From the NCBI GenBank assembly GCA_039602395.1, contig JBCNJP010000006.1:51487502-51551501 (forward strand): a stretch of 64,000 nucleotides of DNA. The letters are read 5' to 3'. Under the pieces are notes generated by a model. The model made no database searches and was not told the DNA's origin. It saw only the letters and a list, made by a program, of their open reading frames with translations. Below, one piece after another: positions 9,770 to 21,921 of this stretch. A program made the translations under genes and the position numbers. Origin of the DNA: Deinandra increscens subsp. villosa (taxonomy: Eukaryota > Streptophyta > Magnoliopsida > Asterales > Asteraceae). Position 1 is the first letter of the stretch, and every line of letters begins with the position of its first letter.

Positions 9770-12700
9770 TCATGGTTGACCGATTCCCTTCTTTAAAAGC
9801 ATATCATACACTCTATCCACCTTGGCTGGGTCAACATTGAACAGGCGATGTGCATCAGACTTTTGAGTAATGTGACCATTCATAACTTCTATCGTAAGTT
9901 TCTCTAAGATGCTCAGGTAATGTACAGGGACCACCTTAATCTCTGAGCACAACCGTTTCTCCTACGCAATATTAATAAATAATTTTTTTTTAAAAAAAAG
10001 AAGAGTTCTAAAAATAGATATATAAAAAGTGAGACGGTTTCATCAGAAGAAATGAAGCAAAAAAAAGATAAGTCTTACAGCTTCAGAGAGTAAATCAGCA
10101 CCCAAATGCCCAGTGACATCCCAATCATCCAAATTGGCTATGGCTAATCCTCCCGGGGCAGAAGAAGAGTTCTTGCCGCCAGTATCAAGTGTGGACTCCC
10201 TGTTATCAAGATCTCCTTTAAGATGATTTGCTCTCTGCAAGAATTTACCACTGGGACCAGGCTGTATATTATCCTTAACCCTACGCGCGTTTTCTTCGGC
10301 TTCTCTCTTTCTCTTCTGTTCAATGTATCTTTCAGCATCAGCAGATGTCCTACAACCAGAAGCCCGAGCTTCCTGAACACGGATGCCAACATGAATCTCA
10401 ACTACAAGTTGTAATCTGAGAGTATAAGATAAAAATTAGGTGAAACCTGCAGATCCTCTATTCGTCTTCTAATTCGGTGTTCTTCAATGACGGTTTTCAG
10501 CAATTCTTCATGTTCCTCTTTTTTATGGAAACGCATGAACACCCTGTAGCGACGACATATCTCTTTTTCTTCTGGGGAAAGCCCCTGCTCAAACGGGTCA
10601 GCATAAAGTAAATTTCTTTCTAGAATAAAGTCTTTCCTGCGTTTCCTCTCGTCAAGCCTGCCAAAAATAAGTAAAACATAAAAAAGTGTTTATATAACCA
10701 TATTCAGCTGAACAGAAAGAAAGAAACATGTGATGGTCCACCTTTTCGAGTATATACGCAAGACACGCAGTTTGAGTTCACGTTCGGGATCAGTATCAGC
10801 ATCCTTGAACTCCATGTCAGCAAGTAACTGTTCAGCATCATTGTCATATTCAACATCAAATTCTTGCCTTTTGAAGTTATACCCACTCAGTTCAGTTATT
10901 GAAGGCCCGTCTTCTATAGATGTCCTCAACTTTTTTTCTCCAAAACTCCTGTCTGTATGAGAATCTGAGAATAGCACACATTATTACAGCAAGAATTACG
11001 GCTTGAATTTAATTCATTTAAATAAAGATGCAATTCAGGAGCTACCTTCTATTTTAATTCCATCACCAATTTTGTCACTTTGAACAATGCTTGATGTTCT
11101 CTTACCTCCCCCTGTTGATGCATTAACATTGCTAGAACCTCCAACTGAACCTATATCTATGTTAATAAGAGAATGTTGTTACATAACTTCCTTGTGCATG
11201 TGTGTGTGAGAGAGAGAGAGAGAGATGTAAGTATAACTAGCACAAATACCAGAAGCCAAGGCAGATGAGGGCCGACCTGCTGGACTTTCTTTTCTAAAAT
11301 CTTCAATCCTGATAAAGTATTATTAGAAAACTAAGGCTGAAAAAAAGAATTTGCATGAGATATAAGCATGGGTTTTAAGAGTATGTTATACTTGATTCTT
11401 GCAGAAAACGGAGATTCCTCTTTCACAGAAAGATCTCCTCCAGTTGGGTGTCCTGACATGATGTATAAAATCAATCAATTTAGACAAAATATATCAAGGA
11501 TACAGACAAAAGAAGTAACTTTTTGAGTGTTACCAAAGATATACTTATTCAACATAAAAACAAATATTAATTGAAGACGATGAAAAACCTTTGGAAACTT
11601 CCCCATGCCCTCTCGCCATTGCAAGGAGTTCTTCTCTGTTCTTTCCCATAACATGAGACATGTCCTGGAAACAAATGGCACAAACATAATATTCTGCCAA
11701 TGTACCCAAAAAAAGGACATTAAATGTCAAAAAAGAAAATGGAAGATTTGTTATACCGGAAGTGGAAAGCAAGGTGAACTCATGTATATGGTATTATAAT
11801 GTTCAATACAATGTGATTTGCTTTTGGTCCCAACATGTTCAGCAACCTCATTCCAGTTTGCCAGCCCATACATTTCTATCCCCTGCAGAAAAATGATACT
11901 CATTACAAACATATAAATATAATTTTTGTTACATATTGAGACTTGACAGTAATAAACCTCAAGAAGCAATATCTCCTCATCTGCATTCCAATCGGAACAG
12001 AAGAGCGGAAACGACAGATTATCCTGTGGAAAAAAAGCTTAACAGTTATGAGTCATGTCAAATAAAAGAAAAGATTGTAACACCATAGATAAAGTAAATA
12101 ATATAGTTGATTTAGAAGAAAAGTAATGGAGTTACTAACCATAACCCTATATGGATGATTGCTTTTATGAGGATAAACCTCACCTCCAACAGAAAAACAC
12201 TCAACACAAAGATCAAAATCAGAACAGCAAGCGCATTTGATGCGAATCTTTCCCGAGATGTCCTTGTTACAGTAGTTGCAATGGTATAAAGCCTTTTTTC
12301 CATCACTCATCCCTTGGCCTGTTATATATTTCAACAAAATTTCAGTTTTCATTTAAGTTGTAAAAACAGGCATGTATATACAGATGGTCAAATACCTGAC
12401 GTTGCAGCTTCTAGATTCTCAAGATTTGAGGCAGTTCGTTTTCTCTTAGATCGACTGAAAATTAGACAAAGAAAAAAATTATACCAGAGTTGGAAATGTC
12501 AAAAAACATTGCCAAAAAAACAGAAGTATGCAAACTTCAAAGTTAGTTAAACAGACAACAAGACAGAAATAACCATAAGATGAAGTTATTTTGCAACAAA
12601 AGCTATCATAACAAGACTGCTAAGCTCCTCCTTGTGCCTCCCGATATCCAAGAATAACGGCGAGATTAGGGTTTAATGTCCCTTTAAACACTTCCCCAAG

Positions 12701-13546
12701 TTTACCCTTATGCCTCTTTTAGCCCTCGAGACCCGCTTTTATTTAATATCCGCAATACATTCATTCAAAACACAAATGAAATCTCAATCTTTGTGTTTAT
12801 TAAATACAGATGCTCCACCAACTCATCCCAGTTATGGTATTAACAAAACTAGGGAAGTTGTATGACGTATAGTGAGGTTAAAATTTCAAGTCCAACTCAT
12901 ATTAAATTGTGATAAAGAATGAAAAGTAACACACAAGAGCATGCACTGAACAATTAATTTAAAAAACAAACGAAACTTATTTCACTTAGTCACTGCCTAT
13001 ATGTATTTCCAAACAAAAAGAGATTGTTGAATTTGATTACTATATATCCAGATCTAACATCATTCCATTAATTGATATTTCATCACCTAACACAGAAGTT
13101 ACAACATTTCATTAGCAGCCTGCTGAGAAATAGGTCATTGATTACCTTAAGTCATGCCCAAAAATAGAACTGATGTATTTTTGTGATGCAAAGCCTTTGT
13201 TTTGTTGTCTTTTTATTCATCACTAACAATGCAATATAGAATAATGCACACAATGCAATTTTCATCTATACTTTGACTCCAAATATTAGGGGTTTTGAAA
13301 ATTGGGCTGACCACATCAATCATTATGAAAAATCAGCACGAATGATAAACTGTTGGATGGAATTGCCTATGGAATTACCAACTACCTTTCCATACTTTCG
13401 ATTACATGAATGTAGCTAAACAGAACCACTTAAAAAAACAGTGATTACGAACGCCTTACCAAGACAAACATACTCAAATTACAACAAGAAGCGTACCTCT
13501 GGTTGGAATCCTCCTCGGCAGAGTGATTTGCGCGTGAACGACCCAT
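9770..13546 (-). CDS. ADA2: Transcriptional adaptor ADA2 (ADA2a-like)
   Basis: Subunit of the GCN5 histone-acetyltransferase (SAGA-type) complex in the nucleus. A complete 13-exon model reads 566 codons plus stop: 13546-13497, 12454-12396, 12318-12140, 12023-11958, 11882-11757, 11664-11589, 11452-11392, 11308-11250, 11150-11046, 10964-10742, 10657-10447, 10372-10079, 9961-9770. All junctions have GT/AG and keep frame. Start MGRSRANHSAEED matches plant ADA2. Domains: ZZ zinc finger (residues about 47-95; C50, C53, C65, C68, C74, C77, H87, H91), SANT/Myb (about 105-152, LLLEGIEMYGLANWNEVAEH), central conserved region (YDNDAEQLLADMEF, LRVLRIYSKRLDERKRR), C-terminal SWIRM (about 485-566, KVDRVYDMLLKKGIG). 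Length and the tract WDVTGHLGADLLSE resemble Arabidopsis ADA2a more than ADA2b. No internal stop, so likely functional. Confidence 0.95.
11206..11226. repeat. GT/GA microsatellite in an ADA2 intron
   Basis: A short GTGTGTG run followed by about eight GA units lies in the intron between the exons at 11250-11308 and 11046-11150. It is about 24 bp outside the nearest exon and far from the acceptor site. Confidence 0.85.
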
Positions 13547-13850
13547 TCTTCTTTGATTCTGAAGAATAATAAGCTTGGTGACGAAACCCTAGAAATTTCG
13601 AAATTACTGACGACACTGACTAATGTACAAAATCAACGGATCTATTTGTCAAAATCGAACGGAGAATGAAATTTGGATTTGGGTTGTATTATATACGAAC
13701 GTTGTGTGTGAAATTGAAGACAGAGACCGCCGGATCGGTCACCGGAAACGTGAAACGGCGGAGCAGATTTTTTATAAGGGAACGACAACAGAGTTCAGGT
13801 TATTTATAATTTGACCTCACTATGTTTCCTTTGCTTCCATTTTCAACCCA
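13547..13850 (-). promoter_or_regulatory. ADA2 5' UTR and proximal promoter
   Basis: Upstream of the ADA2 start codon. The region is moderately GC-rich compared with the AT-rich DNA beyond 13860. On the minus strand AAACCCTAG-like telobox sequence falls near 13580-13590 (CTAGGGTTTCG), a motif common in leaders of plant housekeeping genes. No clear TATA box was identified. Boundaries are inferred. Confidence 0.4.
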
Positions 13851-15107
13851 AAAGAAGGGTCATACGATTTATCTTGGTATACATTAAAAAAGTTACGATT
13901 TTTTTTGTCATGATGTTTAAAATTTTTATATTTGATGAACATGGATGATTTGATATGGTTATAAAATTATTAATACCGGATATTATGAATATGATTTTTG
14001 TCGTTTATGAATTTCTTTATAAATAGTATCATCCACAATGTTGATTGAATTTATAAAATAATATTAGGTATTTATTAATTAAAATATTAAATATGATTTG
14101 CTCAATTATATTTGAAAACACACTAAATAAATGTTAAGTTTTTTAAATATTTATAAAAATAAAAAAATCGTTTAAAAATAATTTTAAATAAATATACGAT
14201 GCCAATTAATATATGATTGTCATAATTCAATAAATATATAATATATGATTCTCATAATTCCATAAGTATAAATAAATAAAAATATATCATGATTATAAAA
14301 TAGGAAATAATTTCCAATCAAATATAATTTATTAGGGAGTAGATTTGGGAGGGAAAAATTTTGTGAGATTGAATCTAGTGTTGACATGTGTGCAACAATT
14401 GTAATTGTTTATTAGAGTAGGAAGATACTAGGTTTTACTATCTATTGTAATATGGCTGTATAAAATAGTTGTTTTGTTAAAGCATAATGTAAATGAAAAT
14501 AAAAATTATAAAAAAATATAAATAACATTAAAATTAGAAGGTGAAAAATCATCAAACAAAGTTAATGTAGTGGTTAAACTTCATTCCTTGTGGTTGAAAA
14601 GACCCAGGTTCGAGTCTCACACACACCACTTTGTGAGATATTGGTGGGTAATAAAATTTTGGGTCTTATGCTTGATCCTGCATCACAATGGATGATTTAC
14701 AGGCTCGCCCCGTTCCCGCCCGATGGTGCAAATGGGAGGCGCTTATGGGTTCCCTCGCTATGAGGTTCGAACTCAAGACAGTGGAAGGTCCAGAGTAACC
14801 AGTCTGGTCCGATACATTGCTTATCCAAATTGCTGTTAAATAAATAAGTGAAAAGTCAAGTTTCATTATCTTGCCTTACTTTATAACTTATCTTACCATA
14901 CTATAAATACAAGTTTCTCAGTCCACATGTCACCATTCAGTGATGCAACATAGGAAAAATCCTATGTGTCAATTCCGTAGAATTTTGAATCAAAAAATTC
15001 ATCAAAAAATAAAACAAACACGCGGATCTTTAAAGATCCGACCCTTTCACATTATGACCCGATGCTTCACGCCTCAATGTTTCAAGGAACCCTATTACTA
15101 TGTTCCA
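13851..15107. other. AT-rich intergenic DNA
   Basis: Very AT-rich non-coding DNA (especially 13900-14350) without credible ORFs. It contains the SINE-like piece at 14555-14640. The minus strand of 14690-14850 has another B-box-like GAGTTCGAACCTC. Confidence 0.6.
14555..14640 (+). mobile_element. SINE-like, tRNA-derived head
   Basis: An A-box-like TAGTGGTTAAACT at 14568-14580 and a B-box GGTTCGAGTCTC at 14607-14618 have the spacing of an RNA polymerase III tRNA-type promoter. The piece does not fold as a functional tRNA by eye. Ends and tail are unclear. Confidence 0.4.
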
Positions 15108-15359
15108 GAGTTCACTTAAGGAGGGAAAGAAAATGTAAAAAAATATTGTGTTCTTGTGTTTCATTAAAGGAAGAATTGTGCGTTCCGAGTTTGACTTAAG
15201 GAAGAAAATGGAAAGAAAAGAAAGGAAAACCACACTACTTTTTGCATATTTCTTTCCTTCTGATTTGGAAGGAAATGAATCATTTCCATTTCTTTTATTT
15301 TCCTTTCCTTTCGTTTCTTTTCAATTCATTTCTTTTTTCCCCCCTCCTTAAGTGAACTC
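15108..15359. mobile_element. MITE-like element with 18-bp inverted ends
   Basis: The ends are perfect inverted repeats: GAGTTCACTTAAGGAGGG at 15108-15125 and its reverse complement at 15342-15359. A further imperfect copy (GAGTTTGACTTAAGGAAG) lies inside at about 15188. The interior is purine-rich then pyrimidine-rich and could fold as a long hairpin. There is no ORF. Target duplication is not obvious, so superfamily is open. Confidence 0.65.
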
Positions 15360-15703
15360 AGAAACCCAACTTAAATTGCAATCTGTGATCTCACAACCAT
15401 TATTCTCCATTATCTCTCGTGTTCATCTAAAGATTGAATCGCGAACCCTAGAGAGATGAATTAGCGATGAAGTGATTCAGTGAAATACCAATTAGGGTGA
15501 ACTGTCACTAAAAATGAGTTTTTCGATCCAGCAATCATCCCTAAGGTTCTTCATTCAATCGTGTCCCACGAGGAAGATGGAGAAGAACTCGTAGATGTTA
15601 TACATACGATACCAGATTCGTGTATGTCCAGTAAGTCAAAGTACGATACAGAGGCAACGGAGTTGATTCTTTGTTCTAAATGAAGGTTCGATACTTTGTG
15701 CTT
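15360..15703. other. Intergenic, no gene seen
   Basis: Unassigned sequence between the MITE-like element and the solo LTR. It has ACCCTAGAGAG and other leader-like motifs near 15440 but no ORF or domain. Confidence 0.4.
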
Positions 15704-16544
15704 TGTAAAATCGGTCTACCAAGGATAAATAGATAGGTGGGGGATCTAGGACGAGTTACCGAGATAGTTCGACTTCAAGGACGGGGATTTAAGTCTTCCA
15801 ATGGTTAGTCGACTCGGCTGCTTGGGTCTTATGTTGAAACCTGTAAAACATAAGCACCGTTGTTCTTGGGAAGCGGGGCATGGTGTCCTACGACCCAGCC
15901 CGGGTATGAGAATAAGTATGAGTGTAATCAGAAGAGAGGTAGCACATTGAATGAGAATTTACGTGGTGGTTGAGGTCTATTTATAACCCACAACCTTTGT
16001 CATCTACCGTAATTAATGCAGGATCCCAAAGTAGCGTTCTGCAGTTCTCGCATCCGAACTGTGCCAAAGAACCACAATAGCTGTTTTGGGTAATTACCTT
16101 AAGCGTTGTGTCAGGTCGAGTCTCGGAGAACCGACCTGTGTATGTGGGCATTGGTCTGTACTGTCCGTCTCGGACTAGGCTTGTTGGGAGTCCAACCTAT
16201 GGCTGAGTTGATATGTTGACTCGTTGTGTGTAGTTGGTTAACATGTTAAGGTCTGACCTAATAAATGGAAGTCAGTCAACCTGTTGAGATCTTACTATGG
16301 TCGGTCCACCTGCTATATGTGGACCTAAGCATATTGTGGTTAGCTGACCTATTAAGGTTCGACCTAGGCTCATGGTATGGTTGGTCGAACTGCTAGGGGT
16401 TGACCTAAGCATCTTGTAGTCAGTCGACCTTTTGAGGTTCGACATTGGCTTAAGATCTTGTTGTCGACCTACTAAGGGTCGACTTAAGCCTCTTATAGTC
16501 AGTCAATCATTAGGTATTGAATGAATATCACTAGGCATTGGCCA
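15704..16544 (-). mobile_element. Solo LTR of the E family (about 0.84 kb)
   Basis: Inverted diverged copy of the E LTR at 62749-63586. Shared blocks in matching order include CCGTTGTTCTTGG, GAGAATAAGTATG, ACAACCTTTGTC, TTTTGGGTAATTA and GTCTCGGACT. TG/CA-type ends were set by comparing the two copies: CCGATTTTACA here against CCGATTCTACA in E at one end, and TTGGCCAATGCC against CGGCCAAGGCAC at the other. The minus strand has a TATA-like TTATAAATAGACC near 15990. No internal domain follows on either side. Confidence 0.65.
16240..16510. repeat. Degenerate ~60-bp tandem repeats in solo LTR
   Basis: About four or five imperfect units of roughly 60 bp, each carrying variants of GACCTAAGCATnTTGTnGT, AGTCGACCT and AAGGTTCGAC. 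They lie inside the solo LTR. The E LTR has many short GTCGACC and GTCGGC motifs in the corresponding part but less regular periodicity. Confidence 0.6.
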
Positions 16545-17444
16545 AGGAAGCCCTAAAAGCCCATTATAGAATGTATGGTATATCCAAGTGGTTAAGGCTA
16601 TAAGTTCGTCTACCGACTTCTTCTGTTAGGGATCCTCCTGAGGGTAAGGTCAGCCTCTATACGAAATCTTTCATCACCATTCAACTTAGAATTCCATTAA
16701 CCAATTTTTTTAGTGTTATGCGTAGCCATCAAGTACATATATCTTAGTTACATCTCTTAGCGATATTAAGAATAACACACTTTGAGGTGACCTGTAAAGG
16801 GGTAGGTAAACAACCGACTTTAGTTGTGTTTCATCAGTTTTTTAGGATGGGTTGACAGGGTGACTGGTTCTCTATGGAGCAGCGCCGAGTCGAGTATGAT
16901 AATGACATTATTAAAATAAATCAAAGTTTAAAACTAACTAAATGAGTAAGATTTTTTGTCAAAATTCTAACCGAAACCTCTAACACACATTATCTTTTAA
17001 TAAAAAACTATAAAACATGATCGTAAAACCAAACCAATGATCAGTTGCCCGATTTCAAAACTAACCGTAAACACCTATCAAAACAACTATTATTTTTATA
17101 AAATATATTTCAAAAAATCGATAAGCGCGCAAAACAACAATAAAATAATTTAAACAGATGAAACGACACCGAGTAACGAAGTAGTAAGTTTGAGGGCATA
17201 TTGAAGAAAAACAAAACTATTGTGGTGGTAGTAGTAACAAACGAAAGAGCAGGGGGCGTCATCGATCATAGTGTAAATAAATTATCCATTTTTCTGACTG
17301 ACGTTGCGTCGCTCCGCACCGTAGAATCAATCATCATCAATAGTCGGCAGGCACTGTGTAGAAGAAGTTTTGATTGTTGAAATCGCACAAAATCTCAGGA
17401 AATCTAACATAATAGTTGGTGATTCTGCGAGAGATTAAAGAACA
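16545..17444. other. Intergenic and TMEM256 upstream region
   Basis: Non-coding. Bases 16560-16680 carry a tRNA-like A-box fragment (CCAAGTGGTTAAGGC) without a clear B box. The part 17160-17444 is the likely promoter and 5' leader of the gene starting at 17445. No TATA box stands out. Confidence 0.4.
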
Positions 17445-19938
17445 ATGAATCCTCTTATCTGGCACAAAGTTGCTGCAATATCCGGTAAGGAAGGAGGTTT
17501 TTGCAAAACCCTTAATAATAATTGTTCGTAATCCCAAATTCTCTTTCGTCAAATCATTTTTTTCTTGGAGAAACAGGAATGGCAGCCCTTGGACTAGGCA
17601 CATACGGGGCTCATGGTTTCAAACCCAGCAATCCTTCTTACAAAGAGGTGAGGTGAATTGTTTGATTCATCATATTCATTTTGTGTCTGATTGTGGTAAT
17701 TTCTAATAATTTGACAGGTTTGGAACACAGCATCTCTTTACCATTTAGTTCACACAGCTGCATTGGTTGGTGCTCCTGTTGCTAAAAACCCCCATATTGT
17801 AAGTAGTAGTTCTTGTTTGTTTAATTGTTTGGATGGAAAGGAAACACTCATAATCATCCAATCCAAGTCACATTATTTGTTGTGTGTCCAAGTATGAAAA
17901 TGATTTCATTTTGCCATCTGCCTTTTGTAAACTAAATCTGAAGCTATTAGGCACAATCCCATGATGGAAGTATAGACTCAACGCTTGCTCATCTTATCAT
18001 TTTGCTTGTGATTTGTAGTTTGGAGGGCTTTTGGCAACTGGGATCGTTGCCTTCTCAGGAACGTAAGTTATATACTTTTGAGCTCTCTTTAAACTTTGTT
18101 ATTGTAGTAGTGGTCTGAATATATTACTTAGGAAACTTGTTTTGGCTTTAAACTAGGGATAACCTGGTAATTACAAACAATTTATCACTGGGAGGATAGA
18201 TAACATCTATGTAGTAGAAAACGCACAAGGCGCGCCTAGGCTCTTAGGCTAAGGAAGGTGCAGCCTAAGCACCTCAATCAAACACTGAAAGGAACAAAAA
18301 CGGTCTGGGCAGGGAAAAAACCAGGTCTGAACCGGCCAAAACTAGTTTCAATCGATCTGAGTCTGCCAAAAACCAGTCCAAACCGGCCAAAAATGGGCTG
18401 AACAGGACTGAAACATGGCTGCACTAGCCTGAGTGCTTGTCTCGGACTTGCACTTTTTTTTTGACAGGTGTGTCCAGTTATCCTTGAGTGTGCCTGTGCC
18501 TGTAACTACCTAGGATAACGTTACTACTCATAACCGAATTCTTGTTCTTAGTTTTGGCAGAAATCCTTAGTTCTGGAAAGTTAACCATGATATATTTCTT
18601 CATAAGCTATTCACACAGATTTATTCTTAAAAATCTTGATGGAAGTAATATGATTGCTTTTGGCTGTTGTAAAAGCATCTAGAGTAAATTACAAAATTCA
18701 TCCTTTATGTTTAACAAAAATTATGAGTTGGTAATTACATTGGATGTCTTTAAATCAAAGAGTTTTGTAACATGTTAGGTTCTTTAGACTAATAGGCATT
18801 AAAAAAATCTATTTAATTTTCTAAGAAAATGACAAATTTACCCTTGGATTAAAAAAACAAATATATATATCTTCATCATTTCATCCTCAACCCCACCCCT
18901 CCATTTTACTTCCACAAAAGAACTGAGCACCGCCATCAGTTCATCAATTCAACCCCATCCCTCCAGTTGAACATCGATTTTCGATAAAAAAACAAAACCA
19001 CTTCCACAAAAGAATTCACAGCTTGATTATCAAACCAAATAAGCAGAATCAAGATCTCAAAGGTGGATGCCAACAACTAAATATACCAATTGACAATCAG
19101 AAATCAAAACTGAAATCGTAGGGAGGTGTCTGCATCTAGAAATCGCAGTCACGGCGAGTCATAGGTTTAAGTTATTTTCTTTTTCCTGTTTGTTCATGAA
19201 TCGGGGCCTTGTAATGATGTTAGTATGATATCAGAGCTCCAAGAAATCTGATTTTGCCGAGGCGGAGCTCACCGCAAGCAATGATTAGCAAAGAGAAAGA
19301 TTTGTTGACTGAGGGATCATCGTTGACCGACTAGAGGATTTGGGGGAAACTCCAGTGGGGTCCATCTCCGACCAGCCATTTGTATTCAAGAACGAGAGGA
19401 TTTGGGAATAGATGGATCTGTGATTTGGTTTATAAGAATCGGTCAACCTTTAGGTTGCCGGAGGGTGTAGCTGGCGGTGCATCATCGCCTACTAACTTGG
19501 CTACCTAAGGATGGGCAATTGTGTAGGATTATCTGGGTTTGTGAAGAGAAATAGGCAATGGCAATGGTTTTGCTTTTCTCGGGTGTGCGCTTTTTTGCAC
19601 CTTGCGCCTAGGTGACAGGCACACCCTTCGCTACCTGAGAGTGCCTTGCGCCTTTAACTACCTAGGCTTACATGTCTACTCATAACCCAATTCTTGTTTT
19701 CAGTTTTGGCTGTTTCAGTTGATTCAATGCTATAACAGCTGTATAAAAGAATCAAGATTGATAAAGCTATGTTCTTGTTTGTCTTTATTTCTTGTTAACA
19801 CTAATCAAAGATGAAAAATATGGTCTTTGATATTGCAGGTGTTATGCGGTGGCGTTCCTTGAAGACAGAACATATGCTAAAGTGGCCCCACTTGGTGGGT
19901 TTGCATTTATTGCCGCGTGGGGAAGCTTGCTGTTCTAG
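17445..19938 (+). CDS. TMEM256/DUF423 family membrane protein
   Basis: Small integral membrane protein of the DUF423 (TMEM256) family, whose biochemical role is not established. Five exons: 17445-17484, 17577-17647, 17718-17798, 18019-18062, 19839-19938. They give 111 residues plus stop, with GT/AG at all junctions. The start MNPLIWHKVAAISG is followed by the family signature LGTYGAHGF, then WNTASLYHLVHTAALVGAP (family W-x-x-A-x-x-Y-H-x-x-H pattern) and two hydrophobic segments, FGGLLATGIVAFSG and PLGGFAFIAAWGSLLF, at the C-terminus. The length is typical of the family. No signal peptide is evident. Intron 4 (about 1.78 kb) is far larger than the others and contains foreign-looking sequence. 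The reading frame is intact. Confidence 0.9.
18200..19710. other. Repeat-flanked expansion in intron 4
   Basis: Two diverged direct copies of a roughly 60-bp block (18497-18557 and 19651-19711; shared words include AACTACCTAGG and AATTCTTGTT) bracket about 1.1 kb. Between them, 19229-19243 reads TGATATCAGAGCTCC, reminiscent of a retroelement primer site. This may be a decayed insertion or a partial tandem duplication. No ORF or terminal structure decides between them. Confidence 0.35.
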
Positions 19939-20904
19939 AACAGTTTTCCCCTGAAGATAAACGGGGCTAGTAATAATGTGATAATTTCTCTCTTGGTTTT
20001 AATAGGGCGTTACAATTCCTCAACAAGTATTATCATGGAGTTTACTTGTATTTTGACAACAAAACTAGATAGACAAGGATTGATTGCTGTAGTTTATGTT
20101 TATCTATTCAAAGAAGTAAATAAAAATCTCATATCTTAATTAAGCATTTTCATGCTGGAGATTAAATTTTTTTAGTAACATAATTCTCTTTTGTGTTCTG
20201 TTTATATAGTTACCACATTGATTGATATCCTTAAAGTTTATCGGGTTACAGAAGCAGCAAAAAGTAGCTCATTATAGCAGGCACCTTTCTTTTGTTTACA
20301 AGTTCATAAAGTGGCTTATTTTAGCAGGTAACATTCTTTTGTTTACAAGTTCAATCGCATTCTTTCTCTTTTGCTATGTTACTTTCTATAATCCCCTGTC
20401 TTAGGAGTTTGTAGAAGTATGTTCATATGTTTGTTTTGTTGACAACATAAAATCTGGGAAGAACTCATAACTGCCCAACATATAGCTTTAGCTATTAAAC
20501 AAAGATTCTTTAAAAAGCTTTCGTAAATGAATCAAGAAAGAGAACAATTAAACATCTGAATGCAATTTGTCTGTCATAATTCGTTGTCCCAACTGCATCA
20601 AAGAGTATAATCATAATGGCATGAACCGTAACCTGTGGGAATAACCAAACACCAATCAAAAGAACAAAACTAATTATTAATACAGCTTGGATATAGATAA
20701 AGCATGCATCGGAACTCAAATGCACTGTTTTCTTGCTTTAAAAAGATTAAAAGAAAGCCAAAATGATGGGGCAAAAGTAAAGGAAAAAATGGAATTATAA
20801 TAAAGCCGTTAAAAACATGGGTGACCTATTGGCCTTTTTAGACTTGTATAAAGTTCCACAATAAAAGAAAGACTAAACAAAAGTACAATTTTTTTTCCTA
20901 TTCT
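19939..20904. other. Convergent intergenic region
   Basis: Holds the 3' ends of the plus-strand TMEM256 gene and the minus-strand X8 gene. The repeated phrase CTTTTGTTTACAAGTTCA occurs twice about 50 bp apart (near 20287 and 20335). No other gene is seen. Confidence 0.5.
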
Positions 20905-21738
20905 TTAATCACATGGGTGTGGCGGCGGATCTTTCGTGATCCTAATGTTTAGATCTATTTAAAAGTTTTAAACACAAATTATGTAAATAAATCAAGAGAA
21001 ATGCGCTTACTAGGATCTTTTTCGGTGGTAATGGCAGCACTATTGAAGTAGCAAGAGGCACCATTATGCTTAAACTTTTGGTAATAAGCATTAAATGCAA
21101 ATGAAGCATGGTCTTTTAACGTATTTGGTAAATAACAAGGTTGATTTTCTTGAATTTTGCTACAATCTGCACCTCCTTCACCACATGTGTAATTTATAGC
21201 TGCTTGTAGTTCTGCATCTGTTGCCTGTACATCTGCTATGCACCATTGCTCAAATTCTCCATCTACAATTTACCAACATTCAATCCACAAATAAATAAGA
21301 ACTGAAGATGCTAAAGTGACAAAACCCAAAGGTCTTCAATTGTTTACAGTATATGGATCTGTCATATGTATTCTGGGGTGTCTGTGCTCTTGCAGGATTA
21401 GTGGGACCACCCATATTTAAATATGAATTTGGGGTAGGGGCTGTTTTGGTCTTGCAGGATCATTAGGGTCTATATATATGTGTGTGGCTTTGTTGCTATA
21501 ACATCATATGGATCGGATTAAAATGCACATGGGCATTGTGGAAGATGGAATAAGAAACTAAACTAGCAGGTTTTTGAGATTGATGAATACATTAACTTAT
21601 TAATTATTATATGTATGTCACCACAGGAAACTCATGAAAATGAGATATGAATAAGGTTAGTTACTTACTAGATTTTTGTGGGAATATCACCACAGGAAGC
21701 AGAATTGGGAGCAAAATCCTTAGCAGAAAAGTTGGCAT
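20905..21738 (-). CDS. Secreted X8/CBM43 protein, Ole e 10 / PDCB type
   Basis: Small secreted protein with an X8 (CBM43) domain, a family that binds beta-1,3-glucan (callose) in cell walls and at plasmodesmata. Exon 1 (21738-21669) encodes a signal peptide, MPTFLLRILLPILLPVVIF. Exon 2 (21262-21011) holds nearly the whole domain: EQWCIADVQATD, NYTCGEGGADCS, ENQPCYLPNTL, HASFAFNAYYQ, GASCYFNSAA. GT/AG junctions keep frame. The last exon is uncertain: 20954-20905 restores a final cysteine (about 123 residues), while 20941-20898 does not (121 residues). Neither matches the usual DPSxGSC ending. There is no GPI-anchor tail, unlike PDCBs, so it is closer to short Ole e 10-like proteins. A TATA box lies 56 bp upstream of the start. 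Confidence 0.85.
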
Positions 21739-21793
21739 ATTTGTTTGAATTGCTAGAGAGAGAGAGAGGGGCGGATGAAAGAAACAAATGGGA

Positions 21794-21801
21794 TTTATAT
21801 A
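21794..21801 (-). promoter_or_regulatory. TATA box of the X8 gene
   Basis: On the minus strand this reads TATATAAA, 56 bp upstream of the start codon at 21738. A CT-rich stretch, common in plant leaders, lies between the two. Confidence 0.65.
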
Positions 21802-21921
21802 TGTGACAAAAGATGTGAACTTTTATGAAAATGATGAAACAAGATCCAAACATGGCTGTAGTTTGTGTTGGATCATGTGGAATGTGTCTCATTGTCTTCC
21901 ACATCCACATGGGAAGTTTTC

